The notes under the pieces: generated by a model
The model's database searches: none
Seen by the model: the letters and a program-made list of their open reading frames with translations, nothing else
What the model was told of the DNA's origin: nothing
Origin: Amycolatopsis nivea
GTDB lineage: Bacteria; Actinomycetota; Actinomycetes; Mycobacteriales; Pseudonocardiaceae
Length of the DNA stretch: 64,000 bases
Assembly: GCF_004522235.1 (NCBI RefSeq)
Contig: NZ_SDLT01000010.1
Span: 177,126-241,125, forward strand
Reading direction: 5' to 3'
Part shown: piece by piece, positions 35,120-43,299 of the stretch
How the letters are laid out: the number at the start of each line of letters is the position of its first letter
Numbering within the stretch: position 1 is the stretch's first letter
Translations under genes and position numbers: made by a program

Positions 35120-36711
35120 CGTCGACTCCCGGGATGGCGAAGGGAATGCCCGGCGAGCGCGCCGGTGGGGGACCCGTCTTCGAGCGCGGCGACGCCGTTG
35201 ACGAAGACAGCGGAGAGACCCGCGGCGGGCTGCCGCGGATTGTCGAACGTCGCGGTGTCGGCGACCGTGTCCGGGTCGAACAGCACCAGATCGGCTGCGT
35301 GCCCGGGGCGGACGAGGCCCCGGTCGGACAGCCCCAGCCGCCGTGCCGCGCGCCCGGTGAGGTGCGCGACGCAGTCGGCCAGTTCGAGAACGCCCAGTTC
35401 GCGGACGTAGCGGGCGAGGTAGCGCGGGAAGGTGCCCCACGCCCGGGGATGCGGCCGCGCGCCGACCAGCAGGCCGTCCGAGCCGCCGGTGTGCGTGCGG
35501 TGCCGCATGATGGCCTGCACGTTTTCCTCGTGTCCCACGTGCATGAGGCAGGACGTGCCGAGCTTTTCGTCGATCAGCGTGTCGAAGTACAGCTCCGCCG
35601 GGGTTTTCCCGTTCTTGCGGGCGGAAGCGAGGACGCTGTGCCCCACCAACGCGGCGTTCTCCTCGCGGCGCACGCCGTTGATTTCGATGGCGTCCCAGTC
35701 GATCGGCACGCCGTGCGCACCGTCCGAACCGGACTCTTCGATCTCGGCGCGGATGCGTTCGCGAGTGTCCGGATCGGACAGTCGGGCGAGCGTGGGCTCC
35801 AATCCGCCTTCGGTGGACCAGCTCGGCAGCAGCGCGGACAGGTAGGTCGCGCCGGGCAGGTACGGGTACGTGTCGAGGGTGATGTCGCAGCCGTCGTCGA
35901 GGGCGTTGTCCAGCAGCCGCAACAGATCCGGTGCTTTGCCCTTGTTGACGGAGAAGTTCATCGTCGCGTGCGCGAGGTGCAGCGGACAGCCAGAGCGGCG
36001 GGAGACGTCGACCATCTCCGCGAACGCCTCCAGCGCGCCCGCGCCGTAGCTGCGGTGGTGCGGGCTGTAGTAGCCGCCGCGCTCGCCGACCACGCGGCAC
36101 AGTTCGACCAGTTCCTCGGTGGTCGCGTACATCCCGGGCGTGTAGGTCAGCCCGGACGACAGCCCGAACGCGCCTTCGGACAGCCCAGTCGCGATGAGCT
36201 CCTGCATCCGGGCCAGCTCGGCGTCCGTGGCGGGCCGGTCCTCCCAGCCCACCACCAGCATCCGCACCGTGCCCTGCGGGACCAGGTACGCGGCGTTCGT
36301 CGCGATGCCCTGGTCGAGCCGGTCGAGGTACTCGCCGACCGAACGCCAGTTCCAGTCGAAGCCCGTCGGGTCGTCGTTCCATCCGGCCAATTGCTGGCGC
36401 AGGCTCGCGAGCACTTCGTCGTTGACCGGCGCGTAGGAGAGACCGTCCTGTCCCAGTACCTCGGTGGTCACGCCCTGGCTGATCTTCGCCAGATGGTCCG
36501 GGTTGGCGAGCACCTGCAGGTCGGAATGCGAGTGCATGTCGATGAACCCGGGGGAGAGGACCAGCCCGGTCGCGTCGAGCACGCGCGGCGCGGTCAGGTC
36601 CCCCGGCGCGGCGACGTCGGCGATGCGGTCGCCGTCGATCCCGACGTCGCGGATCTCCAGCGGGGCCCCGGTTCCGTCGGCGACCCGAGCGCCGCGGATC
36701 ACGAGGTCCAT
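35116..36711 (-). CDS. N-acyl-D-amino-acid deacylase (D-aminoacylase) family amidohydrolase
   Basis: A 531-residue amidohydrolase. N-terminal beta-sandwich (LVIRGARVADGTG), metal-binding HSHSD (His60, His62), LAHATM and the RPHPRAWGTFPRYL motif of the D-aminoacylase group, then a C-terminal sandwich (GHAADLVLFD). The loop that holds a metal-binding Cys (N-C-G) in characterised D-aminoacylases reads GQDGLS here (residues 87-92), so the metal site differs. It should release a D-amino acid from an N-acyl form. The ATG overlaps the deaminase stop by one base. Confidence 0.85.
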   Translation of the reverse strand: MDLVIRGARVADGTGAPLEIRDVGIDGDRIADVAAPGDLTAPRVLDATGLVLSPGFIDMHSHSDLQVLANPDHLAKISQGVTTEVLGQDGLSYAPVNDEVLASLRQQLAGWNDDPTGFDWNWRSVGEYLDRLDQGIATNAAYLVPQGTVRMLVVGWEDRPATDAELARMQELIATGLSEGAFGLSSGLTYTPGMYATTEELVELCRVVGERGGYYSPHHRSYGAGALEAFAEMVDVSRRSGCPLHLAHATMNFSVNKGKAPDLLRLLDNALDDGCDITLDTYPYLPGATYLSALLPSWSTEGGLEPTLARLSDPDTRERIRAEIEESGSDGAHGVPIDWDAIEINGVRREENAALVGHSVLASARKNGKTPAELYFDTLIDEKLGTSCLMHVGHEENVQAIMRHRTHTGGSDGLLVGARPHPRAWGTFPRYLARYVRELGVLELADCVAHLTGRAARRLGLSDRGLVRPGHAADLVLFDPDTVADTATFDNPRQPAAGLSAVFVNGVAALEDGSPTGALAGHSLRHPGSRR

Positions 36712-38009
36712 CAGAACCACGTCCGCACGAAATCGACCACTGTCTCGCCGTCGCTGTCCACGACCGGCAGCAGCGACCACTTGTCGAACGTCGTGCAGGG
36801 ATGCGACAGCCCGAGCCGGATCCAGTCGCCGACCTCGACCGGCGACCCTGCGGGCAGTTCGAGGAACGCGTGCTGGTCGTTGAGCTTCGGCACGGTGTGC
36901 CCGGTCAGCTCGGTGACCACGCCGTCCTTGCGCAGCAGCTGCGGCTCGGGCATGCCTTCGTCGTACGGCAGGTCGCGCTTGCCCGCGGTGAGCAGCGCCA
37001 GCTCCGGCGTCGGCTTCGACGTGACCTGCGCCCACGCGTGCAATGCCGGACGGAAGCTGTCGACGCCAGCGATGCGCGGGTGCTCGCCGAGCGGCGAGAT
37101 TTCGCGGTAGAAGCCGTCGTCGTGCGTCAGGTACGCGCCGCTGCGCAGGATCGGGACCACTTCGAGCCCGTCCGGCCACGGCTTGGTCAGCTCGTCCACG
37201 ACGCGGTCGAAGTACGCGCTGCCGCCTGCGGTGACGTACACCGGACCGTCGGCGAGCAAACCCTTCTCCGCGAAGGCGATCGTCGCGTCGCGGAGACTGT
37301 CCACATAGGAATTGATCTTCGCCAAGGCCGCGTCGTCGGTGTGGTGCGAAAGCGCGCCTTCGTAGCCGCCGGTGCCGCGCAGTCGCAATACCGGGCTCTT
37401 CGCCGCCGCTTCGGCAACGGCGAGTGCGGTCGCGGCGTCGCGGACACCGGTGCGGCCGCCTTCGCCGCCCAGCTCCACCAGCACGTCGACGGGCCGCTCG
37501 GCGCCCGCGAGCGCTTCGGTCATGAGCTCGACGCTGCGCACCGAGTCGACCCAGCAGACGAACTCGAAATCCGGGTCCGCCGCCAGCTCGCCGGCCAGCC
37601 AGCGCAGCGCGGACGGGTCCACGAGCTGGTTCGCCAGCAGGATCCGCGGCACGCCGAACGCGCGGTAGATCCGCACGTGCCCGGCGTTCGCCGCGGTGAT
37701 GCCCCACGAGCCGTGCTCCAGCTGCCGGGCGAACAGCTCCGGAGCCATCGTCGTCTTGCCGTGCGGCGCGAGCGCGATCCCGCGTTCGGCGCACCAGCGG
37801 GCCATGGTGGCGAGGTTGTGCTCCATCGCGGCCGCGTCGAGGACCACGAACGGACCGAAGAAGCCGTCGTCGAAGAGCTTCGCGCGGCGGGCCGCGGCTT
37901 CGTCGAGAGTGAGCCCGGACAGTGCCGGGGGGAGAGCGCGGAAGCGCCAGTCGATCCGTTCGCCGCGCCCGGCTCGGACGGCGGCGGTGAGAGCGGCGTT
38001 GCTGTTCAT
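36711..38009 (-). CDS. PLP-dependent D-amino-acid deaminase (D-serine dehydratase/D-threonine aldolase-like)
   Basis: A 432-residue fold-type III enzyme. The alanine-racemase-like barrel carries the PLP lysine Lys85 in APHGKTTMAP, then VDVLVELGGEGGRTGVR and a glycine-rich phosphate loop; the C-terminal domain has LSHPCTTFDKW, whose His and Cys bind zinc in D-serine dehydratases and D-threonine aldolases. It probably deaminates or cleaves a D-amino acid freed by the downstream deacylase; deamination would make an enamine that RidA (divergent operon) can hydrolyse. ATG 38009 is the operon start. Confidence 0.85.
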   Translation of the reverse strand: MNSNAALTAAVRAGRGERIDWRFRALPPALSGLTLDEAAARRAKLFDDGFFGPFVVLDAAAMEHNLATMARWCAERGIALAPHGKTTMAPELFARQLEHGSWGITAANAGHVRIYRAFGVPRILLANQLVDPSALRWLAGELAADPDFEFVCWVDSVRSVELMTEALAGAERPVDVLVELGGEGGRTGVRDAATALAVAEAAAKSPVLRLRGTGGYEGALSHHTDDAALAKINSYVDSLRDATIAFAEKGLLADGPVYVTAGGSAYFDRVVDELTKPWPDGLEVVPILRSGAYLTHDDGFYREISPLGEHPRIAGVDSFRPALHAWAQVTSKPTPELALLTAGKRDLPYDEGMPEPQLLRKDGVVTELTGHTVPKLNDQHAFLELPAGSPVEVGDWIRLGLSHPCTTFDKWSLLPVVDSDGETVVDFVRTWF

Positions 38010-38021
38010 CTGGGACCTCGG

Positions 38022-38063
38022 TTGCGTATCTTGCAACGGACGTTGCGCAAAATGCGTTGCATA
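38022..38063. promoter_or_regulatory. Candidate IclR operator in a divergent control region
   Basis: Between the two divergent operons, GCAACG-GA-CGTTGC (38033-38046) is a perfect dyad, followed by the palindrome TTGCGCAA and flanked by TTGCG at 38022 and GTTGCAT at 38056. The clustered TTGC half-sites resemble IclR-type operators. The IclR gene is in the rightward operon, so one site could control both sides. Confidence 0.5.
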
Positions 38064-38108
38064 GGTGTAGCATCCGGGTCGCCACAGGTCAACGGGGAAG
38101 GGACGTCA

Positions 38109-39101
38109 GTGACCAGCAGTCCGACCGGGTCGCCCGAAGTGCTCTGCATCGGCGAGTCGATGGCGTTGTTCGTGCCCGCCGAGCCCGGGCCGCCGGACGA
38201 GGTGCGCACTTGGCTGCGCACCATCGGCGGCGCGGAGTCCAACGTCGCGTGCCACCTGCCCGCGCTCGGCGTGCCGAGCGGATGGGTCAGCGCGGTCGGC
38301 GACGACCCGTTCGGCCGCGCGCTCGTCCGCGAGATCGCTTCGGCGGGCGTGGACGTGCGCGGCGTCGTCTTCGACCCGGCCAGGCCGACCGGGCTGTACG
38401 TGAAGGAAAGCGGCGCGGGCGGCAGTCCGGTCCGCTACTACCGCTCGGGTTCCGCCGCGTCCGGCATGGGCCCGGAACTGGTGTCCCAGCTGGACTTCTC
38501 CGGTGTTCGCGTGCTGCACCTGTCCGGGATCACGCCCGCGCTGTCGGACAGCTGCCTCGCGCTCGTCCGCGCGCTGCTCGACCGGCCGCGGGGCGACCTG
38601 CTCGTGTCGTTCGACGTCAACCACCGCCCCGCGCTGTGGACCGGACGCGACCAGTCCGTCCTCGCCGAACTGGCCGGGAAGGCCGATCTGGTGCTGACCG
38701 GCGACGACGAGGCGGAACGTGTGTGGGGCACCGGCGATCCGGTGCGCCTGCGCGCGCTTCTGCCTGGTCCGCGCACGCTGGTGGTCAAGCACGGGGAACG
38801 CGGCGCGACGCTCGTCGAGGGCTCGGCCGAACCGCTGTTCTCGCCCGCGCTTCGGGTTGATGTCGTCGAACCGGTCGGTGCCGGCGACGCCTTCGCCGCA
38901 GGATTCCTGGCCGCGACTCTGCGCGGAGCCGACCCCCTGACGAGGCTCCGTCGCGGGCACCTGCAAGCTGCCGCGACACTGTTGACTCAAGACGACGTCG
39001 GCGTGCCGCTGGCCGAGGCCGTCGTGACGAAACTGGTGCAGGCGGACGCCGACGGCTGGGGTTCGGTCCGGCTCACCGGGGAGGGAGTGGTGGTCACGTG
39101 A
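38109..39101 (+). CDS. PfkB-family sugar kinase (2-keto-3-deoxygluconate kinase-like)
   Basis: A 330-residue ribokinase-fold enzyme: N-terminal VLCIGESMALFVP, the IGGAESNVACHLPALG substrate motif, a DVNHRPALW strand typical of KDG kinases, and the anion-hole/catalytic GAGDAFAAGF with Asp260. It should phosphorylate a sugar acid such as 2-keto-3-deoxygluconate with ATP. Why it lies with D-amino-acid genes is unclear. GTG 38109 with GGGAAGGGA upstream; its stop overlaps the IclR start (GTGA). Confidence 0.85.
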   Translation: MTSSPTGSPEVLCIGESMALFVPAEPGPPDEVRTWLRTIGGAESNVACHLPALGVPSGWVSAVGDDPFGRALVREIASAGVDVRGVVFDPARPTGLYVKESGAGGSPVRYYRSGSAASGMGPELVSQLDFSGVRVLHLSGITPALSDSCLALVRALLDRPRGDLLVSFDVNHRPALWTGRDQSVLAELAGKADLVLTGDDEAERVWGTGDPVRLRALLPGPRTLVVKHGERGATLVEGSAEPLFSPALRVDVVEPVGAGDAFAAGFLAATLRGADPLTRLRRGHLQAAATLLTQDDVGVPLAEAVVTKLVQADADGWGSVRLTGEGVVVT

Positions 39102-39856
39102 GCCAAAGTCTCGACCGCGCGCTGACGCTGCTGAGCGGTCTCGCCCGCGGCGGCAAGACGCTCGACGAGCTGGCCGAGGAGATCGGCGTGCACAAGACGA
39201 CCGTGCTGCGGTTGCTGCGCACGCTCGAATCGCACCATTTCGTGCGGCGCGAAGGAGCCCGGCACTACCGGCTCGGCAGCGCGCTTTTCGACCTCGCCAA
39301 CCAGGCACTGGAGGACCGCGATGTCCGGCGCAGTTCGCACGAAGCGCTCGCCGCGCTGAACTCGCGCACCGGGCACACCGTGCACCTCGCGTCCTATGAG
39401 GACGGTGAGGTGGTGTACATCGACAAGTTCGAGGGACATCACGCGGTCCGGATGTACTCGCGGGTCGGCAAACGCGCGCCGTTGCACTGCACCGCGGTCG
39501 GCAAGGTTCTCGTGGCCGCGATGCCGCGGGCGAAACGCGAGGAGATCGCCCGCGCGATCGACTACGTCGTGCTCACCGCCAACACCATCACCACGCCCGA
39601 GGCGTACCTGGCCGAACTGGACCAGGTCGCTGAGCGCGGGTACGCGGTGGACAATGCCGAGCACGAGGACTTCATCCACTGCATTTCCGCGCCGGTGCGC
39701 GGCGCGGGCGGCGAGGTGCTCGCCGCGGCGTCGATGTCGGTGCCGAAGGTGCTGCTGGACTACGACGGGCTGCTGGCGCTCGTGCCCGAGCTGCTGGCCG
39801 CCGCCGAGGAAGCTTCCGTCCACAGTGGATGGACGGGGAACGGAAAGGGGCAATGA
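39098..39856 (+). CDS. IclR-family transcriptional regulator
   Basis: A 252-residue regulator with an N-terminal winged helix (KTLDELAEEIGVHKTTVLRLLRTL) and an IclR effector domain (GHTVHLASYEDGEVVYID, RAPLHCTAVGKVLVAAM, ISAPVRGAGGEVLAAASMSV). The effector pocket should bind a small organic acid from the pathway. It sits in the rightward operon between kinase and RidA genes with four-base overlaps at both ends, and probably acts on the dyads at 38022-38063. Confidence 0.92.
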   Translation: MSQSLDRALTLLSGLARGGKTLDELAEEIGVHKTTVLRLLRTLESHHFVRREGARHYRLGSALFDLANQALEDRDVRRSSHEALAALNSRTGHTVHLASYEDGEVVYIDKFEGHHAVRMYSRVGKRAPLHCTAVGKVLVAAMPRAKREEIARAIDYVVLTANTITTPEAYLAELDQVAERGYAVDNAEHEDFIHCISAPVRGAGGEVLAAASMSVPKVLLDYDGLLALVPELLAAAEEASVHSGWTGNGKGQ

Positions 39857-40239
39857 TGGGCAAGACGGCGATCACCAGCGAGAACGCGCCGAAGCCGCCG
39901 GCGAACTTCTCGCAGGCCGTCCGCAAGGGGAACATCCTCCAGGTCGCCGGCGCGGTCGCGTTCGACCCGGCCACCGGGGAGATCGTCGGCGACGACGTGG
40001 TGAGCCAGACCCGGCAGGTGTTCAAGAACCTGACCGCGCTGCTCGAAGAAGCGGGCTCGAGCTTCGCGGACGCGGTGATGGTGCGCGTGTACCTCACCGA
40101 CACCAGCCACTTCGCGGCGTTCAACGAGGTCTACAACGAACTGATCGGCGAAGCCCCGTACGCGGCCCGCACCACGGTGTACGTCGGGCTGCCCGCCGGG
40201 CTCCTGGTCGAGATCGACGTGCTCGCCGTCCTCGACTGA
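39853..40239 (+). CDS. RidA-family enamine/imine deaminase
   Basis: A 128-residue RidA (YjgF/YER057c) protein. The conserved arginine in ARTTVYVGLPAG and the acidic VEIDVLAVL strand form the pocket that hydrolyses reactive enamines or imines to keto acids and ammonia. In this locus the source would be the PLP deaminase of the divergent operon. Two ATGs are possible at 39853 and 39856; the first overlaps the IclR stop (ATGA) and has AAAGGGG upstream. Last gene before a terminator. Confidence 0.93.
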   Translation: MMGKTAITSENAPKPPANFSQAVRKGNILQVAGAVAFDPATGEIVGDDVVSQTRQVFKNLTALLEEAGSSFADAVMVRVYLTDTSHFAAFNEVYNELIGEAPYAARTTVYVGLPAGLLVEIDVLAVLD

Positions 40240-40246
40240 TGCGGTT

Positions 40247-40284
40247 TCTCGTGAGCGGCAGCACCGAAGCCGCCGCTCACGAGA
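40247..40284. terminator. Bidirectional terminator between RidA and ACC deaminase genes
   Basis: TCTCGTGAGCGGC pairs perfectly with GCCGCTCACGAGA (13 bp, 12-base loop) between two convergent genes. Confidence 0.8.
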
Positions 40285-40287
40285 GCC

Positions 40288-41286
40288 TCAGCCGAGCACG
40301 CTCGTGTACGCGTTGATCGCGGGCTGCCCGCCGAGGTGCGCGTACAGGACGTTCGAGTCCTTCGCGATCTCGCCGCTGCGCACGAGATCGATCAGCCCGG
40401 CCATCGACTTCCCTTCGTACACCGGGTCGGTGATCATGCCTTCCAGCCGCGCGGCGGTCCGGATCGCCTCGAGCGTCTGCTCGTCCGGAATCCCGTAAAC
40501 CCCCGCGTGGTACCGCTCGTCGAGTTCGGCTTCCCCGACCGGCCCGGCCTCGATCAGCTCCGCCGTGCTCTTCGCGATCCGCCCGATCTGCTCGCGCGTC
40601 TCGTCGGGCTTCGCCGACGCGTCGATCCCCAGGATCCGCCGCGGCTTCCCGCTCACCGCCGCTCCGGCGATCATCCCCGCCTGCGTGCTGCCGGTGACCG
40701 AGCACACCACGACGGTGTCGAAGAAAACGCCGAGTTCGCGTTCCTGCTCTTCGAGTTCCAGCACCCAGTTGGCGAACCCGAGCCCGCCGAGCCGGTGGTC
40801 CGACGCACCGGCCGGGATCGCGTACGGCGTGCCGCCGTTCGCCTCGACCTCCGCCAGCGCCCGTTCCCAGCTCTCCTTGAACCCGATGCCGAACCCGGCG
40901 TCGACGAGCCGGACGTCCGCGCCGAGGATCCGCGACAGCTGGATGTTGCCGACCTTGTCGTGCAGCGGATCGTCCCAGTCGACCCAGCTTTCCTGCACCA
41001 GCACGGCTTTCATGCCCGCGCGCGCCGCCGCGGCCGCGACCTGCCGCGTGTGGTTCGACTGCACGCCGCCGATCGAGACGAGCGTGTCCGCGCCCCCGGC
41101 GAGCGCGTCCGCGACGAGGTACTCGAGCTTGCGCGTCTTGTTGCCGCCGTAGGCGAGGCCGGAGTTGAGGTCCTCGCGCTTGGCCCAGACGGCCGCGCCG
41201 CCCAGGTGTTCGGTCAGCCGTTCCAGCCGGTGCACCGGCGAAGGCCCGACGAGCAACGGGAAACGGGGGAAATCAGCCAGGCTCAC
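40288..41286 (-). CDS. acdS: 1-aminocyclopropane-1-carboxylate (ACC) deaminase
   Basis: A 332-residue fold-type II PLP enzyme that turns ACC, the plant ethylene precursor, into 2-oxobutyrate and ammonia. It carries the residues separating true ACC deaminases from D-cysteine desulfhydrases: PLP lysine Lys50 ([11 protein letters not shown]), Ser77 (GGVQSNHT), Tyr290-Glu291 ([10 protein letters not shown]) and Leu318 (YAHLGG), matching Lys51, Ser78, Tyr294, Glu295 and Leu322 of the Pseudomonas enzyme as I recall it. Its GTG start overlaps the GntR stop by four bases. Such a gene suits a soil or plant-associated actinomycete. Confidence 0.92.
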   Translation of the reverse strand: MSLADFPRFPLLVGPSPVHRLERLTEHLGGAAVWAKREDLNSGLAYGGNKTRKLEYLVADALAGGADTLVSIGGVQSNHTRQVAAAAARAGMKAVLVQESWVDWDDPLHDKVGNIQLSRILGADVRLVDAGFGIGFKESWERALAEVEANGGTPYAIPAGASDHRLGGLGFANWVLELEEQERELGVFFDTVVVCSVTGSTQAGMIAGAAVSGKPRRILGIDASAKPDETREQIGRIAKSTAELIEAGPVGEAELDERYHAGVYGIPDEQTLEAIRTAARLEGMITDPVYEGKSMAGLIDLVRSGEIAKDSNVLYAHLGGQPAINAYTSVLG

Positions 41287-41933
41287 GCGTCCTCCAGGAG
41301 GGCTTCGAGATCGGTCCAAATCGTTGAGGTGAGCTGCGCGGCGGTTTTCTCGTCGCCGCTTTCGAGCGCGTCGATGAGCTCCTCGTGCCGGGCGACCGAC
41401 CGATGCGCGGGCAGCGAACTGAACCGCGCGTATTCGAGACGGCGCAGCAATGGCGTGTACCGGTCGAGCGTCGCCGCGACCGCCCGGTTGCCGCACGCGC
41501 GCACCGGAATGTCGTGCAGTTCGTCGTCCGCTTCGATCGCCTTGCCGACGTCCCCCGCGGCCACCGCATCCCGGAATCGCTCGTTGGCCTCGCGCATTTC
41601 CGCGATCTGCTGCGCGCTGAGCCGGGCTTCGCGCACGACCAGCTCGTGCAATGCCCGCACGAGCCGAACCGCGTCGCGAACGTCACCGGCGTCGAACTCG
41701 GCGACCCTCGTGTAACTCTGCGGCTTCGACACGACCAGCCGGTCCTCGGCCAGCCGCAGCAGCGCCTGCCGGACGGGCGCGCGGGAAAGCCCGAGCTGCT
41801 CGGCGAGGTCAGCGTCGCGCAGGGGAGTGCCCGGCGGAAGGCTTCCGTCGATGATGGCGTGCCGGATCCGCTCGTACGCCTCGTCGCGCAGCAGCGACCG
41901 GGAGACTTTGGGGAGTGCACTCACATCTAACAT
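41283..41933 (-). CDS. GntR-family (FCD domain) regulator
   Basis: A 216-residue regulator: N-terminal winged helix with [22 protein letters not shown], then an all-helical FCD effector domain with metal-type positions in [15 protein letters not shown] and [16 protein letters not shown]. Translational overlap with the ACC deaminase gene points to control of that gene, possibly by ACC or an amino/keto acid. The ATG at 41933 lies inside a 20-bp palindrome and has no Shine-Dalgarno, suggesting a leaderless transcript or a start a few codons later (GTG 41924). Confidence 0.9.
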   Translation of the reverse strand: MLDVSALPKVSRSLLRDEAYERIRHAIIDGSLPPGTPLRDADLAEQLGLSRAPVRQALLRLAEDRLVVSKPQSYTRVAEFDAGDVRDAVRLVRALHELVVREARLSAQQIAEMREANERFRDAVAAGDVGKAIEADDELHDIPVRACGNRAVAATLDRYTPLLRRLEYARFSSLPAHRSVARHEELIDALESGDEKTAAQLTSTIWTDLEALLEDA

Positions 41934-41942
41934 GTTAGATGT
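41923..41942. promoter_or_regulatory. Perfect 20-bp palindrome over the GntR start codon
   Basis: ACATCTAACATGTTAGATGT is fully self-complementary, with the regulator's ATG at its centre. The core resembles GntR/FCD operators of the T-n-GT-n-AC-n-A type. Binding here would directly block initiation of the gntR-acdS transcript, giving autoregulation. Confidence 0.75.
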
Positions 41943-42017
41943 CGGGCTGCGGGGAGGCAATGGCTCGGGACGGAGGGATGCGGCTGGCGCGGGGTGGTGG
42001 CGGCTCTGCAACGGGTT

Positions 42018-42657
42018 GGTGGTCGCACGGGTCGGCGTCGAGTGGGTGACCCGCGGGCCTGTCGGTCGGAGAGGTTGCCGTCGCGCGCCCTTTGTCCGCG
42101 CGGGTCGGCGTGGCGTGGCTTAGTTGTCGGCCCGGCGGCCGCACGGGTTGCCGTCGCGCGGTTCAGCCCTGGCCCCTTTGTCCGCGCGGGTCGGCGTCGC
42201 GTGGCTCATTCGTGGGCCTGGCGGCCGCGCGGGTTGGCCTCGTGCAGTTCAGCCGTGGGCCCGGCGGCCGCGCGGGTTGGCGTTGTGCAGTTCAGCCGCG
42301 GGCGTGTCGGTCGCACGGTGTCGCGCGGTTCAGCTGCGGTCAGGTGGCCGCATCGGTCGGCGTCGCGAAGCCCGGCTGCGGTCGCCGGGCGTCCGTGCAC
42401 CGGAGCGCGGTCGCGGTCTAGGCAAGCTGCCGGACCGGATCTTCGCGGATCGCCAGGCCAGACTCCGGCATCCGGCACGACCGGGTCCATCGCGTCGGCC
42501 CGCAGGGCGCGTCGATCGCGAACCGGGGCAGTGTCACGCGGCCCCGATCCGGCACGCCGAGGCCTTATCGCCGTCCGCCCTCACCCGGAACGGCGAAGAC
42601 CCGCCCCGGCGATGCCGCGAGGCGGGTCTTCGAAGATCTCTCGGAACGGCTTCCGGC
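42018..42657. repeat. Degenerate 43-bp tandem array and gene-free flank
   Basis: From 42018 to about 42400 a 43-base unit (GGCGGCCGCGCGGGTTGG at its head, then a CAGTTCAGCC-like middle) is repeated about nine times. Unit starts at 42134, 42220, 42263 and 42306 are spaced by exact multiples of 43; a further copy near 42343 and one near 42091 are shifted by small indels. Since 43 is not a multiple of three, the copies do not share a reading frame. From 42406 to 42657 I see no gene and no clear signal apart from the 3' flank of the DUF1844 gene. Confidence 0.8.
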
Positions 42658-43017
42658 TCAGTAAACCGGCCCGGTGTACTTCTCGCCCGGCCCCTGGCCC
42701 GGCGGGTCCGGCACGACCGACGCCTCGCGGAACGCCTTCTGCAGCGACTGCAGTCCGTCGCGAAGGGGCCCGGCGTGCAGGCCGAGGTACTCGGCGGAGG
42801 CGGTCACGAGCCCGGCGAGCGCGGTGATGAGGCGGCGCGCCTCGTCGAGGTCGCGGTGCGGCGAGTTCTCCGGGTCGGCGTCGGCGAGGCCGAGGCGTTC
42901 GGCGCCCGCGGACAGCAGCATCACCGCGGCGCGGCTGATCACCTCGACGCTGGGGATCTCCTCGAGCCCGCGGTCGTCGGGGGAATACGGGGGCGGTGGC
43001 GAAGGTTGTTCAGGCAC
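42658..43017 (-). CDS. DUF1844 family protein
   Basis: A 119-residue acidic helical protein. After a Pro-rich N-terminus ([13 protein letters not shown]), the DUF1844 core runs [24 protein letters not shown], then [24 protein letters not shown], ending with a Pro/Gly tail. A DUF1844 gene divergent from infC is a common arrangement in actinobacteria; the function is unknown. GTG 43017 has GGAAGGG eight bases upstream. Confidence 0.85.
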   Translation of the reverse strand: MPEQPSPPPPYSPDDRGLEEIPSVEVISRAAVMLLSAGAERLGLADADPENSPHRDLDEARRLITALAGLVTASAEYLGLHAGPLRDGLQSLQKAFREASVVPDPPGQGPGEKYTGPVY

Positions 43018-43206
43018 GTCTGGTACCCTTCCATGTGCGACCAGCTCCCGAGCGATCGGGGGCGGCAAGTGGAGCCCCGCTCCCACCCGTCTCACCGCTA
43101 CAGGTGTCCGGGTCCGGTCTCGCCGAAGCAGTGCGTGCCGTTCCGGCAGCGTACTGCGGAGGCGAAGCGTTCGGCCGTCCGGCCGGGCGCGATCGGAGAC
43201 AGAGCG

Positions 43207-43241
43207 GGCCCCGTGCACCGGCAGCAGCCGGAGGCGGGGCC
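43207..43241 (+). promoter_or_regulatory. Leader hairpin of the infC-rpmI-rplT operon
   Basis: In the ~280-base leader before infC, GGCCCCG pairs with CGGGGCC and, inside, CCGGC with GCCGG. The hairpin ends 58 bases before the start codon. Position suits attenuation or L20/IF3-linked control, but no homology to a known leader is claimed. Confidence 0.4.
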
Positions 43242-43299
43242 TGAATCATGTGGGCACCAGGTCGAAACGAGAAAACATCACTCGGACCAAGGAGGCCCC

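Noticed and set aside
42018..42400. CRISPR array
   Set aside because: Units of 43 bases are contiguous and all degenerate; there are no constant repeats separated by unique spacers and no cas genes.
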